Shown here in pieces: positions 61,940 to 64,000 of a DNA stretch of 64,000 nucleotides. Under the pieces are notes generated by a model. That model was not told the origin of the DNA, made no database searches, and saw nothing but the letters and a program-made list of their open reading frames with translations. The DNA is from Tetrahymena thermophila SB210 (Eukaryota; Ciliophora; Oligohymenophorea; Hymenostomatida; Tetrahymenidae): positions 484,188-548,187 of the forward strand of contig NW_002476218.1 of NCBI RefSeq assembly GCF_000189635.1. Reading direction: 5' to 3'. Every line of letters starts with the position of its first letter. Within the stretch, counting starts at the first letter, position 1. The translations under genes were made by a program, and so were the position numbers.

Positions 61940-63332
61940 TCACTTTTTAGTAAAAAAGCTGTCGATCCTGCTATTATTAGCAGGAGGTAGCACAACCTTT
62001 TCTTTTTTACCTGGTTTATTATTGCTCTTAGTATTAACATTTTTTTTATTACTTGATTCAGGAATCTCCTATTACTCTAAATCTTTATTTTCTATTTCCA
62101 TGTTGCCTTCTTAGTTTACATCTTCATCGTCAGCAATGACTAATCTTTTGCGAGATTTTGTTTTTGATGACTGCTAGCTTCCACTAATTACATTTTATTG
62201 GTTTTCTTCTTCACCAGTTGCTTCTTAAGGCACCATACCTTTTTAGAAGTATTATTAATATTTTCAACTAAATAATAAATTACATTATAAGAAGTTCAAG
62301 TACATGTCCCTTTTAATTACTTCATCTTATTTTTTTAAAATCTTATTAAATTTTTTAGATATTTTTATTATTTTATTTTACATAGATCACCAGTTTATAA
62401 TTTTTTTCTGCGATTTTATTGCATATTTCTAAAACATTTTTAAGCTAAATAACCCCCAAATAATTCCTTTAAATTAACCAAAAAATTAAAACTATAAAAA
62501 AATCCATTGAAATTTTACTGTAGCTTTTTCAAAGTAAAGGAGTGTGTCTTTGCTTAATAGTTTATTGTCTTCATCAACTTTAAGAATACCTTTAATCCTT
62601 GATATAGGAAAAGCAATATCTAATTCATTATCTAATTGTTCTTCATTTCTAACAAAAATAATAATTTAAACTCAATTTTTAATTAAAAATATTTTTTACT
62701 CCTCGTCACCTTGCTATTCAATCTATGTTTTTATAAAAATATTTTAAATTTAAAATTAAAATAGTTTAATTATTAATTTTTACATATTCGTCCATTTCTT
62801 TTTTAAAGCGAGCTTTTTCTTCTTCTTATTTTTTATAGTATATCTAATTTTTAAGATTTTCATCACTACATATGCATAATTCAATTTAATAAATTATTTT
62901 TCTTACTTGCTTTTCATCTTACGAAGTTTCATTCCATATATTTCCCATTTCTTTCAAGTTTATTTTGCTTCCACATTCTAATTTTATAATGCACATACAT
63001 AAATAACTGAAACATTTGAGAAAATTACCAATTACTTTGCTTATAGTCTTAAATAAATAAAAAGTATGCACTCAAAGGCTTTTTAGGCTTTTATAAATGC
63101 TTCTTTTAATTAGTAATATCTTCTTTATTCTACATTTCTGTATTAGTTTATATTTATTGTTTTTCACCATTTTAGCTTTTTAAAAACCTTGTAGGCTATG
63201 CTAGCTACTACTCTAAGTTTAGATCCTGAAACTCATCTTCATAATCGAATTCCAACTAATATTTAAGGGAAATCTTTAATCACTCAATCTTTTTATATAA
63301 ATTTAATTTATGCAAACCTATTCTTAATCCAT
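61940..63332 (-). CDS. HMG-box plus histone-fold (POLE4/NF-YC-like) protein with PIP-like tail
   Basis: The model is complement(join(61940-62238, 62284-62341, 62382-62444, 62519-62648, 62700-62722, 62784-62865, 62923-62977, 63036-63255, 63318-63332)): nine exons, 314 residues, all in phase. Exon 1 is MDQEQ. An HMG box occupies about 58-125: PKKPLSAYFLFIQDYKQ, then GSKINLKEMGNIWNE and DENLKNQIYYKKQEEEKARF. About 142-200 is a CBF/NF-Y-type histone fold, FPISRIKGILKVDEDNKLL, LLYFEKATLKNVLEICNKIA, like POLE4/Dpb3 or CHRAC/NC2-alpha subunits. The tail is acidic and basic, with KSRKRLVIADDED, and ends SRIDSFFTKK, a PCNA-binding (PIP)-like motif with Asn in place of the first Gln. It is presumably nuclear and chromatin- or replication-linked. 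The 40-base intron 62342-62381 is the least certain join. Confidence 0.83.
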
Positions 63333-63640
63333 TTGATCGTCTTAAAATATCTTATAAAATTTGTTTACTATTAAATGTAAATTTACAAAAATTTAATTTA
63401 TATCCAAAAGATTTTTATAAGCAAATTTTTATCAATCAAACTGGCGCAAATTATTATAAAATTTAAAGTAAGCGCAATTTTTAAAAAAATTAATATACAA
63501 AATACCCGTTAAATAAATTATTTTTATATTTCAGCTTTCTTAAAAATGACTACTATATTAATCAATAAAATAGATTAAAATATAAATAAAATTATTATGG
63601 AAAATATTATTATGTTTAATCATTTAATACTAAATAATCT
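63333..63640. other. Subtelomeric spacer
   Basis: About 308 bases of AT-rich DNA lie between the last start codon and the telomere. They must contain the whole promoter of the last gene. No other feature was seen. Confidence 0.7.
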
Positions 63641-64000
63641 GGGGTTGGGGTTGGGGTTGGGGTTGGGGTTGGGGTTGGGGTTGGGGTTGGGGTTGGGGTT
63701 GGGGTTGGGGTTGGGGTTGGGGTTGGGGTTGGGGTTGGGGTTGGGGTTGGGGTTGGGGTTGGGGTTGGGGTTGGGGTTGGGGTTGGGGTTGGGGTTGGGG
63801 TTGGGGTTGGGGTTGGGGTTGGGGTTGGGGTTGGGGTTGGGGTTGGGGTTGGGGTTGGGGTTGGGGTTGGGGTTGGGGTTGGGGTTGGGGTTGGGGTTGG
63901 GGTTGGGGTTGGGGTTGGGGTTGGGGTTGGGGTTGGGGTTGGGGTTGGGGTTGGGGTTGGGGTTGGGGTTGGGGTTGGGGTTGGGGTTGGGGTTGGGGTT
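63641..64000 (+). repeat. Telomere, (GGGGTT)60
   Basis: Sixty perfect GGGGTT hexamers run 5' to 3' towards the right end, the G-strand orientation of a right-hand Tetrahymena telomere. There are no variant repeats. The junction with unique sequence is TAAATAATCT then GGGGTT. Confidence 0.99.

Noticed and set aside
63641-64000. Tandem repeat as a CRISPR-like or satellite array
   Set aside because: The unit is exactly the Tetrahymena telomere hexamer, without spacers and at the terminus.

Overview
The window is the right end of a macronuclear chromosome of a ciliate, almost certainly Tetrahymena (T. thermophila or a close relative). Four things show this. The last 360 bases are 60 uninterrupted GGGGTT telomere repeats. 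The DNA is extremely AT-rich. Conserved genes read through only if TAA and TAG are glutamine and TGA is the sole stop. Coding exons are split by many short AT-rich GT...AG introns, most of them 40 to 250 bases. Standard-code ORFs are therefore mostly fragments or shadows, and the gene models here were built by hand-translating with the ciliate code and joining exons in phase.

Layout, left to right: the 3' end of SMC4 (+); a leucine-rich-repeat protein (+); a large unrecognised protein (-); an axonemal dynein intermediate chain (+); two tandem copies of a signal-peptide/LVIVD-propeller/cadherin-like membrane protein (-, about 8.2 kb apart), each followed by a chimeric pseudogene scar; CCDC146/MBO2 (-); a CCCH zinc-finger protein with many polyproline tracts (-); a possible 56-residue gene (-); a RING-variant plus FHA protein (-); a WBP4/FBP21-like splicing factor (+); a PP2C phosphatase (-); the proteasome assembly factor POMP/Ump1 (-); a 1733-residue pseudokinase-TPR protein (-); two tandem paralogues of an unrecognised family (-); mitochondrial ribosomal protein bL36 (+); a small single-membrane-span protein (-); and an HMG-box plus histone-fold protein (-) that starts about 310 bp from the telomere.

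The most striking structure is at 7-31 kb. A segment running from inside dynein exon 3 to inside the C-terminal coding region of CCDC146 was tandemly duplicated. It left two junctions where a CCDC146 tail is fused to a dynein exon 3/4 fragment, and later deletions removed the rest. Both parent genes are ciliary and intact. The second unit begins beside a perfect 18-bp inverted repeat. The other main candidate for something undescribed is the subtelomeric protein that combines an HMG box, a POLE4/NF-YC-type histone fold and a C-terminal PIP-like motif.

The genes do not form operons. They are independent eukaryotic units, and the functions cluster only loosely (cilia: dynein IC and CCDC146; RNA processing: WBP4-like and CCCH protein; mitochondria: bL36 and perhaps the small membrane protein). 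No CRISPR, tRNA, rRNA or intact transposon was seen.
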